Origin: JADKAV01 sp963704075 | Lineage (GTDB): Bacteria; Actinomycetota; Actinomycetes; S36-B12; UBA10799 | Direction: 5' to 3' | NCBI GenBank assembly: GCA_963704075.1 | Contig: CAVPGV010000003.1 | Location: forward strand, 1 to 64,000 | Length of the DNA stretch: 64,000 bases | Part shown: positions 34,206 to 44,069 of the stretch, piece after piece | Numbering within the stretch: position 1 is the first letter of the stretch | Layout: each line of letters starts with the position of its first letter | Position numbers and translations under genes: made by a program | The notes under the pieces: generated by a model | The model's database searches: none | Told to the model about the DNA's origin: nothing | Seen by the model: the letters and a program-made list of their open reading frames with translations, nothing else

Positions 34206-37038
34206 ATGGTGACCAACGGCGATTCAGAGAGGCCGGATCCGGGCATCCCGAACCGGCCCGCCGAGGAACGCGAGGAAACCGCCGCGCACCCCACGTTGCG
34301 CCTCGGCGGTCTCGGACAGCCGCACCCGGATGTCACCCAGGACCTGCAATCGACCTCTCGGCTGGACACCCCGGTCGACGATTCGCGGGGCGACGCCGAC
34401 GCTGCATTCGCTCCGCCGACCCGCCCCAGCACTGCGGACCCGAACGACGCGTTCGCCCCGCCCGCGCCCGGTTCCGCAACGGATCCGGACAATGCGCCGC
34501 CTGCTCCCCCAAGCCCCCCTGCCACACCAACCGGCGACGTGTTCGCCCCGCCAACGAGCCCCGACCGCGCAGCGGGCCCCGAACCGGATAGCCCGGTAGC
34601 AGAGGGGATGGAGCGTCACACCACCCACCCGGTGACGCGCAGCGAAGCACCGACCGCCGCTCGCCGCGACCCGGACACCGAGACGGTCGTCATCGAAGCC
34701 GATGTCATCCCCCGTCGGCTGCGCAGACCGATCGATCTGCTGCGCATGCTGACCGCGTTCGCAACGGCCGCGTTGATCCTCGCGATCTCCTACTTCGCCT
34801 CCGCCGCAGCGGCCGGTCTGGAGAGCGACCTCACGAAGGCGTCCGACCGGATCCCCGGGGTGATCGTGGTCGCAGCCAACCTGATCGGCTTGCTCGGGGT
34901 CCTCGCGCTGCCCATCGCTGCGGCCTTCGACCTCATGATCCGACGACGCGGGCGCCTGCTCGCCGAAGCTCTCGGCGGGCTGATCGTCGCGGTCGTGCTC
35001 ACGTCGGCCATCGCGTGGCTGATCACCCGCTACCCGAACCCGCGCCTGCTGCTCACGCTGACCGGTCAGGAAACCCCGGGACAGCTCCCACCACTGAACG
35101 CGATCCTGGCCGGCCTTGTGGCTTTCATCACCATCGCGCGATTGATCGAGCGTCCCCGGTTCGGCCCCATCTCCATCGTGGTCGTCGTTGCGATCGTCCT
35201 GGCGAACATCGTCACCGGTGGTGTCACCGCCACCGCCCTGGCGCTGTCGATCCTGCTCGGCTGGGCGATCGGCCTGGCGATGCGATACGCACTGGGCACC
35301 CCGACCACCCGTCCCAGCGGACTGGCCGTGGCCACCGCCCTGGAGGAGGTCGGATATCCGGTGACCGTGCTGCGCGCGCACCGGGAGTTCAGCGCAGGAC
35401 GCCGATACGTGGCCACCACCCGTGCCCGGCAGACATTGAACGTTCTGGTGCTCGACCGCGATCTCGAGGGCGCCGGGGTGGCGGCCAGTATCTGGCGGAC
35501 CCTGCGGGTGCGCGACGACAGCGCACCATCGCGGCTGAGTATGCGCAGGCGCCTGGAACGCACAGCGCTGCAGGCGTACGCCAGCCAGGCCGCGGGCGCA
35601 CCCGACCCCGGAGCTGCTGGCGGCGGTGCAGGTCGACGAGGACGCCGTCCTGCTGGCCTTCCCGCGTATCGACGGCCGGACGTTCGAACAGATCGGAGAC
35701 GAACTCACCGATGCGGATCTGGACAAGGCCTGGCGTGCCGTGCGGGCACTGCACGATCGGGGGATCACCCACCGCACGCTGACCGCCGCCAATCTCCTGC
35801 GCGACGACGATGGCAAGGTCTGGCTGCTCAACGCCGAGGAGGGCGCGATCGCGGCCAGCGACATCGCCGCCCGGGTCGACCTCGCCGAACTGCTGTGCAC
35901 CCTGTCGCTGCTCACGGGGCCGGACCGCGCCGTCGCCTCCGGTCAGCGCGTGCTGGGACCCCTGCGACTGGCCAAGGCGCTCGGGGTCCTGCAGCCCATC
36001 GCGTTGTCGAGCACCACCCGACGGGCCATCCGCAAACGTCGCGATCTGCTGGTGCACTTGCGCGATCTGTTGCTCGAGATGTCCCCCAATCCCAATCCGG
36101 AACAGGTCGAACTCGAACGACTGCGCCCGCGGATGCTGTTCACCGTCGTCGCCGGAACCGTGGCCGGCTACATCCTGCTCAGCCAACTGGCCCAGGTGAA
36201 CCTGGCGACTCTGGTCGCGGACGCATCGTGGGGCTGGGCGCTCGTCGCGCTGCTGCTGTCGGCCCTGACATACATCGCCGCCGCGATGGCGCTCGAAGGC
36301 TTCGTCCCGGAGCATCTCCATTTCCTGCGGACGTTCCAGGCGCAACTGGCCGCCTCCTTCGCCACGTTGATCTCGCCGCCGACACTGGGAGCGGTCGCCG
36401 TGAATCTCCGGTACCTGCAGAGATCCGGTGTCCATCCCGCCCTCGGGGCGGCGAGTGTCGGCGTCTCGCAGGTCATGGCGTTCGTCGTCCACATCGTGCT
36501 CTTGCTGGGCTTCGGCATCATCGCCGGAACCCGCCAGGAAAGCGACTTCACGCCTCCGTCGTGGGCGGTTTTCGTCCTGCTCGGCTTCCTGGCCGCAGCC
36601 GTTGTCCTCCTGCTGTTGCCCTTCACCCGCAACTGGATCACCCGTCGCATCCGGCCGATCTTCCAGCAGGTGGGGCCGCGCCTGCTCACCCTGATTCAGC
36701 AACCCCGCAAACTGGCCGTCGGCGTCGGGGGCATCGTGCTGCTCAACCTCGGCTATTGCGCCTGCCTGATCGCGTGCGTGTGGGCTTTCGGCGGTTCGGC
36801 GCCGCTGGCCGCAATCGCCGTCGTGTACCTGGCCGGCGCGACCATCGGACAGGCCGCGCCCACCCCCGGCGGTCTGGGCGCGGTGGAAGCGGCACTGTCC
36901 GCCGGACTCACCGCCGCGGGCATCCCCGGGGGTCTGGCGGTCTCCTCGGTGCTGTTGTTCCGGCTGGTCACCTTCTGGCTGCCCACGATCCCCGGCTGGT
37001 TCTCCTTCAACGCGCTGCAGAAGGCCGAGTTGCTCTGA
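34206..37038 (+). CDS. LPG-synthase-like TM protein with kinase-like domain (frameshifted)
   Basis: About 943 residues after repairing one indel. Residues 1-165 are disordered and Pro/Asp-rich with repeated AFAPP units. Six or so helices follow (from about 183), then a soluble region. At about 35595 an extra G shifts the frame; the other frame continues as TPELLAAVQVDEDAVLLAFP to 37038. The second half has a kinase-like stretch (LHDRGITHRTLTAANLL, WLLNAEEGAI) in which HRD is HRT and DFG is degenerate. It ends in an LPG_synthase_TM/flippase-like domain with PTPGGLGAVEAALSAG. The role may be lipid aminoacylation or flipping with an inactive kinase sensor; this is inference. Confidence 0.75.
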
Positions 37039-37283
37039 GACGTCGCGGGGTGAACGAGGCGCACGCGCGACAGGCAACGCAAGATCGGTGAGGCCGGTGC
37101 GCCGACACCGCCGCCTTCGTGTCGATGGTGCACGGTCGCGTCCACCGACGATTTCGTTGAGCGCACCGCCGACTCCCCCAATGCCGATCGCACGCAGATG
37201 CTCTCCGCGAGGACCCGACCGTCACAGGTCGTTCTTTCACCGGAAAGCGCGTAGCGCACCTGTCGCCTGCGCGCCGGCAGAAC

Positions 37284-38457
37284 TCAGTAGTTCGGCTTGT
37301 CCGGCTCCACCTGATTGACCCAGGCCACAACCCCACCGCCGACGTGCACGGCGTCGGCGAAACCTGCGGCCTTCACCAGCGCGAGCACCTCCGCGGAGCG
37401 TCCGCCGATCTTGCAGTGGAGGACCACCTGCTTGTCCTGGGGCAGGGTCGCCAGCGCGTCACCGGCCATGAACTCGCCCTTCGGGATCAGCGTCGGCCCC
37501 CGGGATGTTGACGATGTCCCACTCGTTGGGTTCACGCACATCGATGAGGACGAAGTCACGTTCGCCGCGCTCACGCTGCTCGAGCATGAGTTGCAGATCC
37601 TTGACACTGATCGTCGAGTCCTTGGCGGCCTCCGCCGCCTCATCGGTGATGGTGCCGCAGAAGTAGTCGTAGTCGATCAGTTCGGTGATCTTCACCGTCT
37701 GCGGGTGTTTGCGGATCTTGACCGTCCGGTACGTCATGTCCAGGGCGTCGTAAACCATCAGTCGGCCGAGCAGAGGCTCCCCGACACCGGTGATGAGTTT
37801 GACCGCCTCCGTGCCCATGATCGACCCGATGGAAGCGCACAGCACACCCAGCACGCCCCCTTCGGCGCAGGACGGGACCATGCCGGGGGGCGGGGGTTCC
37901 GGGTACAGGTCGCGGTACTGGGGCCCCTGCGACTCCCAGAACACCGACGCCTGGCCCTCGAAGCGGAAGATCGACCCCCACACGTAGGGCTTGTCGAGCA
38001 GCACACACGCGTCGTTGACCATGTAGCGCGTGGCGAAGTTGTCGGTCCCATCCACGATCAGGTCGTACTGAGCGAAGATCTGCAGAACGTTGTCGTTGTC
38101 CAACCGCTCGTTGTGGACGACCACGTCGATGTACGGGTTGATCTCGGCGATGGCGTCGGCGGCGGACTCCGCCTTCGGACGACCGATATCGCTCTGGCCG
38201 TGGATGATCTGCCGTTGCAGGTTCGACTCGTCGACGACGTCGAATTCGACGATCCCCAACGTTCCCACGCCCGCGGCGGCGAGATACATGAGCGCCGGGG
38301 ATCCGAGGCCACCCGCGCCCACGCACAGGACTTTGGCGCTCTTGAGCCGTTTCTGTCCGGTCATCCCGATCTCCGGGATGATGATGTGGCGGCTGTAGCG
38401 CCTCACCTCGTCCACGGTCAGATCGGCGGTCGGTTCTACCAGTGGCGGAAGGGACAC
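37284..38457 (-). CDS. moeZ: adenylyltransferase/sulfurtransferase MoeZ (frameshifted)
   Basis: About 390 residues after correcting one indel, the normal length. The E1-like domain shows YSRHIIIPEIGMTGQKRL, LCVGAGGLGSPALMYLAAAG (nucleotide loop), SNLQRQIIHG (Arg finger) and SCAEGGVLGVL with the conserved Cys. The C-terminal rhodanese domain has LHCKIGGRSAE with the active Cys. Near 37500, in a CCCCC run, one extra base breaks the frame between NIPGA and TLIPKGEF. MoeZ adenylates and sulfurates ThiS, MoaD or CysO-type carriers. The GTG at 38457 is chosen because GGAG lies five bases upstream. Same position as Rv3206c. Confidence 0.88.
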
Positions 38458-38599
38458 CTGCACTCCAAAACGTCGGTTTCTTCGGATAACCGTGCCATGG
38501 GGCCACTTGTTCCACCGACACCAGGGGGCGTGGTTCGCCATAGCGTCCGGCACCGGCGGTTCGGGTGCGGGCTGCACCCTGCCGTGCCAGACTGCGGAG

Positions 38600-39277
38600 A
38601 TGGTCGAGGTCGCCTCCCCACCCGTACAGCGCCGGACCCCGTGGGTCGGCTTCCACGCGGTGTTCGCGGCCGTCGCTGTGGTCATCCTGCTGATCCCCGT
38701 GCCCGAGCTGGGGCTACGGGTCCTGGCCCTGGTCGTGATCTACAACGTGGCCCTGCCCGTGTTCGCACGCCGCACCGACGACGATGTGCTGTGGGCGACC
38801 TGGGTCGTGCTGGCACCCATGAGCGTGCTCATGGTGCTGCCGGACTGGTTTCTCTCGGCCGTCCTCGGAACTCTGCGATTCCCCGACACCGGGGCGCCCT
38901 ACATCGGCACCATGCCTTTGTTCATGGCCGGCATGTGGGCTATCGCGTTGATCCCACTGATGCTGATCGGCACCTGGGTGGAGCAGGTGCGCAGCACGGC
39001 TGCCGCCTTCGCGGCGGTCGCCGGGTCGGGGCTTCTGCTGTTCGTGGCCGCGGAAAGGCTAGCGCCACTGCTTCCTTTGTGGGAGCCGGTCGGAGTCGCT
39101 GAGGTCGCAGGCGTCGCGGTCTACGTCCTGCTGCCGGAGGTGGCCCTGTGCCTGGCCAGCTTCGAATTGGTGCGCGGGGCCAGACGGCGTCCGGTCGCAC
39201 TGACGATCGGGATGATCATCGCGATCCCGTTCATGTATCTGGGGATGCTGGCCACCGGCTACCAGTTCCTCGGATAG
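38600..39277 (+). CDS. polytopic membrane protein, unknown
   Basis: 225 residues with about seven hydrophobic helices (for example VGFHAVFAAVAVVILLIPV and IALIPLMLIGTWVEQV). No family motif is recognised. The ATG at 38600 lies six bases after CAGACT, with GGAG just before it. Convergent with the alpha/beta hydrolase gene and divergent from moeZ. Confidence 0.75.
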   Translation: MVEVASPPVQRRTPWVGFHAVFAAVAVVILLIPVPELGLRVLALVVIYNVALPVFARRTDDDVLWATWVVLAPMSVLMVLPDWFLSAVLGTLRFPDTGAPYIGTMPLFMAGMWAIALIPLMLIGTWVEQVRSTAAAFAAVAGSGLLLFVAAERLAPLLPLWEPVGVAEVAGVAVYVLLPEVALCLASFELVRGARRRPVALTIGMIIAIPFMYLGMLATGYQFLG

Positions 39278-39301
39278 GGCCGGCGCAGGGTCCTTCCAGA
39301 A

Positions 39302-40180
39302 CTAGGCGAACGGCTCGACGAGCGTGTGCCAGGCCCGTTCGACCAACTCCGGGTGCTCCATCTGCGACACGTGCCCGGAACCGGGCAGCACCATGATCCG
39401 ACTGTGCAGGAAATGCCGTGACGCACGTCGGGCCGCCCGCGGGTTGACCAACTTGTCCTTCTGCCCGTAAATCATCAGGACCGGGACGTTGATGCGCTCG
39501 GCCAGTTTCCACGGCGCGTCCGGGCCACGATCGAAGTAGGTCGCCAAGATGCCCCGCAGCGCCGACTGGAACGCCTGCCCCGACCACGGGTTCTGCGCCA
39601 CGAGAAGCGCGTCCTCCTGGGCTTCGGCGATCCTTTGCGGGGGGACCTTGGCGGGTTGGGCGTAGACCAGATTCATGGTGGCCTGCACACGCTGCTCGAC
39701 GGGCAACTGAGCGATCCGGGTGGCCAGGCGAGGGCCGACGCCAGGCATCGCGATCACCGGCAGCTGGATGCTGGTGCGCATCGGGATCAGGTCCGGAAGC
39801 GCCGGCGATACCAGCGTCAGCGAGCGAATCAGCTGTGGGTACCGGCCGGCCAGTTGCACGCTGATCGCCCCACCCATCGAGTTCCCGAACAGATGCACGG
39901 GCTCGGCGAAACGCTGGCGAATCAGGGCGGCCAGAACCTCGGCCTGCGCCAAGGGGTCGTACCGCCCCGAATCTGCGGGGCCACTGCGGCCGAAACCGGG
40001 CAGATCCGGGGCCAGGCAGTGCAGCCGGTCACCCAGCATCCACATGAGGTCGGTCCAGTTGGACGAGTTGCCCCCCAACCCGTGGACGAAGAGCGCTGGC
40101 GCGCCCTGGCCGGTCTCACGCACGAACACGTCGTCGCCACCGACCTGCAGGGAACTGCCCGGGACTCGTTCACGCACCAT
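39302..40180 (-). CDS. alpha/beta hydrolase
   Basis: 292 residues from the ATG at 40180. The oxyanion region is ALFVHGLGGNSSNW and the nucleophile elbow is LFGNSMGG (Ser in GxSxG). The acid residue lies in MIYGQKDKLVNP and the catalytic His in LPGSGHVSQ. The cap domain is short. Substrate unknown: an esterase, lipase or C-C hydrolase is possible. The ATG follows TACGGT by six bases. It is divergent from the TetR gene; starts are 86 bp apart, so TetR may control it. Confidence 0.9.
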   Translation of the reverse strand: MVRERVPGSSLQVGGDDVFVRETGQGAPALFVHGLGGNSSNWTDLMWMLGDRLHCLAPDLPGFGRSGPADSGRYDPLAQAEVLAALIRQRFAEPVHLFGNSMGGAISVQLAGRYPQLIRSLTLVSPALPDLIPMRTSIQLPVIAMPGVGPRLATRIAQLPVEQRVQATMNLVYAQPAKVPPQRIAEAQEDALLVAQNPWSGQAFQSALRGILATYFDRGPDAPWKLAERINVPVLMIYGQKDKLVNPRAARRASRHFLHSRIMVLPGSGHVSQMEHPELVERAWHTLVEPFA

Positions 40181-40265
40181 GGCATCACCGTACGGGTAAC
40201 AAAACGACACGATCTGGGCGATCCGTGCAGCACTCACAACCTACTGGCGAGTAACATAGGTTTTC

Positions 40266-40892
40266 GTGTCCATAGCCGAACCCGCCCGACGCGGGGTCCG
40301 CCTGCCCCGCCAGGCCCGTCGCGAGCAACTACTCGCCTCGGCCCAGGAGATCTTCGTGACCCGCGGATACCACGCGGCCGCCATGGACGAGATCGCCGTC
40401 AAGGCCGGTGTGAGCAAGCCGGTCCTGTATCAGCACTTCCCCAGCAAACTGGACCTCTACCTCGCGCTGCTGGAGCAATCCAGTCAGGATCTCGTCGAGC
40501 GCGTGCAGCAGGCACTCGACGGCACCGACGACAACCACCTGCGGGTACGCGCGGCCATCGACGCGTACTTCGCGTTCGTCGATGACAAGTCCGCCGCGTT
40601 CCGCCTGATCTTCGAGAGCGATCTGACCAACGAACCGGCCGTGGGCGCGATCGTGGAGGGGACGGATTTCCGTTGCGCCACCGCAGTGAGCCACGTCATC
40701 TCCGCAGATACCGGGCTGCCCGAGGACCAAGCCATGCTCGTGGCCACCGGCCTGACCGGCATGGCTCAGACCGCCGCCCGCTACTGGCTGCGCCAGCAGG
40801 GCCGGATCCCGCGCGATCAGGCATCGCAGATCATGTCCGTGCTGGCCTGGCGCGGGGTCTCCGGCTTCCCCAAGACCGACGCCCGCCACTGA
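40266..40892 (+). CDS. TetR family transcriptional regulator
   Basis: 208 residues. The N-terminal HTH is clear: REQLLASAQEIFVTRGYHAAAMDEIAVKAGVSKPVLYQHFPSK. The C-terminal ligand domain ends with LAWRGVSGFPKT, as in Rv3208 orthologues. It starts at GTG 40266, eight bases after TAACAT (40252-40257). Likely represses itself and the divergent hydrolase; the ligand is unknown. Confidence 0.9.
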   Translation: MSIAEPARRGVRLPRQARREQLLASAQEIFVTRGYHAAAMDEIAVKAGVSKPVLYQHFPSKLDLYLALLEQSSQDLVERVQQALDGTDDNHLRVRAAIDAYFAFVDDKSAAFRLIFESDLTNEPAVGAIVEGTDFRCATAVSHVISADTGLPEDQAMLVATGLTGMAQTAARYWLRQQGRIPRDQASQIMSVLAWRGVSGFPKTDARH

Positions 40893-40964
40893 GCCTGTGC
40901 GCCCTGCGCGAACGCCGCACCGATCCCGCAGGACGACCGTGCGGGCCTGACGTAGGCTTTCGAT

Positions 40965-41216
40965 GTGGCCAAAGCAGCAGCGAAGAACCCCATCGAAGTC
41001 AAGATCGGTGTGCAGTACTCACCGCGCGAGATCAGCATCGAGGTGACCCAGACCGCCGACGAGGTGAGAACCCTGGTCGAGCAGGCGGTGGCCGACGGTT
41101 CCACGATCCACCTGACCGACGTCAGGGGCCGCCAGGTACTGGTGCCGGCGACCACCTTGAGTTACGTGGAGATCGGCCCGTCGGAGGCGCGCCGGGTCGG
41201 TTTCGGCGCCGACTGA
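40965..41216 (+). CDS. DUF3107 family protein
   Basis: 83 residues, the family of Rv3208A (TB9.4). Conserved stretches are VKIGVQYSPREISIE and VLVPATTLSYVEIGPSEARRVGFG. Small, soluble, unknown function; conserved next to this TetR gene across actinobacteria. GTG start six bases after TAGGCT (40953-40958), a clear leaderless arrangement. Confidence 0.93.
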   Translation: MAKAAAKNPIEVKIGVQYSPREISIEVTQTADEVRTLVEQAVADGSTIHLTDVRGRQVLVPATTLSYVEIGPSEARRVGFGAD

Positions 41217-41223
41217 CCCCAGG

Positions 41224-41871
41224 TCAGGCGTTCAGGCCCAAGTCGCGCATGCGGGCGGTGTGTGCGTCGGTGAGCCGGGCGAACATGCGGCCCAGTTCGG
41301 CCAGATCGGTACTGCCCACGAGCAACTCCCCCATCGCCTCGTGTTCAGCGGCCACCCGCTGGGATTGTGACAACGCCTCGCCCACCAGTCGTCTGCCCCA
41401 CAGCGACAACCTGCTGGCCAGCGTCCTGTCCTCGGAGATCATCTTGCGGACGGTGGGGATCACGAATGCCGAATGCCCCAGATCGTCGCACACCTCGTTG
41501 ACCAGGTCGCGGGCATCATCTTCGAGGTACGTGCCCACCTCGCGGTAGAAATCCGCGGCGATCCCGTCACCCACGTAGATCTTCACCAGTGCCTCGGGAT
41601 AGTCGGCCGGGGCCGTGGACTTGTGGAAGTTGTCGATCGCGGCCACGAACGGCCGCATGGCCTGCATCGGATCCTTCGCCCTGGCCCGCAATCCCTCGAC
41701 CAGGATCTTGTAGTGCCCGTACTCGCCGATCGCCATCTCGGTGACCGCCTCGCGGCCTGCGAGATCCGGGCTGAGCAGGGCATCCTGGGACAGCCGCTGG
41801 AACGCCTGGAGTTCGCCGTAGGCGAGCACACTGAGCAGATCGACCGTCGCCTGTTGTTGAGCACTTTCCAC
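41224..41871 (-). CDS. ferritin-like fold protein (Rv3210c type)
   Basis: 215 residues, all helical. Glu/His-containing helices typical of the ferritin-like superfamily are seen (LAYGELQAFQRL, EMAIGEYGHYKIL, AAEHEAMGELL). It resembles the tRNA-hydroxylase-like/Rv3210c group rather than a cage ferritin, so a di-iron enzyme is possible. The GTG at 41871 is preferred; it lies seven bases after TAGCCT. Convergent with DUF3107, eight bases between stops. Confidence 0.82.
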   Translation of the reverse strand: MESAQQQATVDLLSVLAYGELQAFQRLSQDALLSPDLAGREAVTEMAIGEYGHYKILVEGLRARAKDPMQAMRPFVAAIDNFHKSTAPADYPEALVKIYVGDGIAADFYREVGTYLEDDARDLVNEVCDDLGHSAFVIPTVRKMISEDRTLASRLSLWGRRLVGEALSQSQRVAAEHEAMGELLVGSTDLAELGRMFARLTDAHTARMRDLGLNA

Positions 41872-41901
41872 GTCCCACAGGCTACTGCGCCTTCCCCCAC
41901 G

Positions 41902-41949
41902 TTGACTCGAGGTCCGTCCGTGGGACAATGGAGGCCACTGATACAGGAG
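41902..41949 (+). promoter_or_regulatory. strong promoter and ribosome site of the DEAD-box gene
   Basis: TTGACT (41902-41907), 16 bp, GACAAT (41924-41929) is close to the sigma-70 consensus. AGGAG at 41945-41949 is six bases from the CTG at 41956, which decides that start. Confidence 0.7.
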
Positions 41950-41955
41950 AAAACC

Positions 41956-43386
41956 CTGAACGATCCAAGTTTCGAAGACCTCGGCGTGCGTCCGGAGACC
42001 GTCGCATCCCTGGCCGAGAAGGGCATCACACACCCCTTCCGCATCCAACAGCTCAGCCTTCCGCTCGCCCTCGCCGGGCACGATGTGATCGGGCAGGCGA
42101 AGACCGGCACCGGCAAGACGCTGGCCTTCGGCATCCCACTGCTCGAGAAGCTCGACGGCGGTGCGACGTCACCGCAGGCGCTGGTGATCGTGCCGACCCG
42201 CGAGTTGTGCATGCAGGTCGCCGAGGACATCGCTGAAGCCGGCAAGCAGGCCGGCGCCCGCGTCCTGGCGATCTACGGCGGTAAGGCCTATGAACCGCAG
42301 GTCGACGCATTGAAGAAGGGCGTCGACGTCGTCGTCGGCACCCCGGGCCGGCTCATCGACCTGCAGAAACAGCGCATTCTCAACCTGTCGCAGGTGAAGT
42401 CGCTGGTGCTCGATGAGGCCGACGAGATGCTCGACATGGGGTTCCTGCCCGACGTCGAGAAGCTGGTCTCCATGGTCCCGCCCGTGCGCCAGACCATGTT
42501 GTTCTCCGCGACCATGCCCGGACAGATCCTCAATCTGGCCCGCCGCTACATGACCCAGCCGACGCACATCCGCGCCAGCGATCCCGGCGACGAGATGGCC
42601 ACCGTGGAGGCCGTCGAGCAGCACGTCTGGCGCACCCACGCGATGGACAAGCCGGAGTTGATCGGGCGGATTCTGCAGGCCGACGGCCGGGGCCGCACCA
42701 TCATCTTCTGCAAGACGAAACGCGCCGCCCAGCGGCTGACCGACGAACTCCTCGACCGCGGCTTCGCCACCGGCGCGGTGCACGGTGACCTCGGTCAGGG
42801 AGCCCGCGAGAAATCGCTGCAGCAGTTCCGTGACGGCGAGGTGGACGTGCTGGTCGCCACTGACGTGGCCGCCCGCGGAATCGACGTCGAAGCCGTCACG
42901 CACGTGATCAACTACACCTGCCCCGACGACGAGAAGATGTACCTGCACCGCATCGGCCGTACCGCGCGCGCCGGAGCCGAGGGCGTAGCCGTCACGCTGG
43001 TGGACTGGGACGACCTGCAGCGCTGGAAGATGATCGACAAGGCCCTCGGCCTGCCCTTCGCAGAGCCGATCGAGACCTACTCGACCTCAGATCACGTGTT
43101 CACGGGCCTGGGCATCCCCCGCGACGCCACTGGCCGCCTCAAACCGGCGTCGCCCAAGCCTCGCCGCGACGACCGTCCGCGAGAGCGTTCACGGGACGGT
43201 GCGCGGGCAGGCAAGCCGCGCTCGGGCAGGGACTCCTCGCGGGCCGGCAAACCCCGCTCCAACGGGGATTCCTCGCGTTCGCAGAGTGCACCGGCTTCAG
43301 ACTCGCCGGCCAAACCCAAACGCCGCCGCAAGCGCACGCGAAAGCCGGCTGACGGCCGCAGCCAGACGTCTGAAGCGACGGACTGA
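41956..43386 (+). CDS. rhlE: DEAD/DEAH-box RNA helicase (RhlE-like), CTG start
   Basis: 476 residues. All motifs are present: AKTGTGKT, PTRELCMQ, TPGRL, VLDEADEMLDMGF, LFSATMPG, FCKTKRAAQRL, VATDVAARGIDV and YLHRIGRTAR. The tail from about 390 is Arg/Lys/Ser-rich with repeats of RAGKPRS. No in-frame ATG or well-placed GTG/TTG exists where the protein must begin. The family start (NDPSFEDLGVRPE) follows a CTG six bases after AGGAG. An ATG at 41928 lies in another frame, so a one-base error near the start is an alternative. Same locus as Rv3211. Confidence 0.88.
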   Translation: MNDPSFEDLGVRPETVASLAEKGITHPFRIQQLSLPLALAGHDVIGQAKTGTGKTLAFGIPLLEKLDGGATSPQALVIVPTRELCMQVAEDIAEAGKQAGARVLAIYGGKAYEPQVDALKKGVDVVVGTPGRLIDLQKQRILNLSQVKSLVLDEADEMLDMGFLPDVEKLVSMVPPVRQTMLFSATMPGQILNLARRYMTQPTHIRASDPGDEMATVEAVEQHVWRTHAMDKPELIGRILQADGRGRTIIFCKTKRAAQRLTDELLDRGFATGAVHGDLGQGAREKSLQQFRDGEVDVLVATDVAARGIDVEAVTHVINYTCPDDEKMYLHRIGRTARAGAEGVAVTLVDWDDLQRWKMIDKALGLPFAEPIETYSTSDHVFTGLGIPRDATGRLKPASPKPRRDDRPRERSRDGARAGKPRSGRDSSRAGKPRSNGDSSRSQSAPASDSPAKPKRRRKRTRKPADGRSQTSEATD

Positions 43387-43769
43387 AACGGTCGGCGGGC
43401 CGTATCCGTCGCCCTCAGCGTGAATGGTCTCGTCACCGGTGTTCGCCTACGCAGGTTGCTGGGATGCTGTGCCATCCGCAGCAGAATCACGCATGGATTC
43501 GCGCACGCATAAGCCAGACTCTCCCCGATCTGCGAACTCCCCCACCCGGACCGAGCGAACAGCGTGCCGCAAGACCCCACTCCGCACAGCAGGCGTCAAC
43601 CGAACCGCCGCCAAACCCCTGAGATCCGGAGCACCGTCAAAGCGCGGGCCGGCGGACCTGACCATCGAGTGTTGCACCGTTGCGGGTTTCGGCGCCCCAA
43701 AACCGACAACCGCGCAACACTCGGCGCTGCGGCGGGGGTCAACTCATGCAGCGAGCACGCAACCCTGGT
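43387..43769. other. 383-bp convergent intergenic region
   Basis: No convincing gene. It contains a long imperfect palindrome at 43666-43723 (listed separately). Short frames here have poor codon structure. Confidence 0.5.
43666..43723. repeat. 58-nt imperfect palindrome
   Basis: Two arms of 27 nt match at about 22 positions around a CGCC loop. The outer ten bases, CGAGTGTTGC, pair perfectly with GCAACACTCG. It lies between the convergent DEAD-box and zinc-ribbon genes, with no U-run. Confidence 0.7.
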
Positions 43770-44069
43770 TCAGCCGCGGATGCGAACCCGCACCCAGCTG
43801 CGCGCCGAACACGAAGGGCACTTCATCCAGACCTTGTCAGTACGCCCGGGCGTGGGGATGTACATCATCGGGGTCGCCAACCTGGCAGCCTGAACCATGG
43901 ACACGACCGAACGGCTGTCGCACTTGGTGCAGTGCAGAGCAACGCTACCCATGGCCGGCGGAATGATCTCTTCGCTGAACAGGGCGCGCTTGCCCTGCGG
44001 ATCGGTCAGGCGTCGCGGTGTATCCCGGGGTGTGGGGACTCTGCGCAGGGCCGCGGGTCGATCGCTCAT
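43770..44069 (-). CDS. zinc-ribbon conserved hypothetical protein
   Basis: 99 residues. Two Cys pairs (Cys47/Cys50 in HCTKC and Cys84/Cys87 in KCPSC) would make one zinc ribbon. FSEEIIPPA and YIPTPG are further conserved-looking stretches. The ATG overlaps the stop of the upstream ParA-like gene (ATGA), so the two are co-expressed. This small protein follows ParA in other actinobacteria. Function unknown. Confidence 0.82.
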   Translation of the reverse strand: MSDRPAALRRVPTPRDTPRRLTDPQGKRALFSEEIIPPAMGSVALHCTKCDSRSVVSMVQAARLATPMMYIPTPGRTDKVWMKCPSCSARSWVRVRIRG

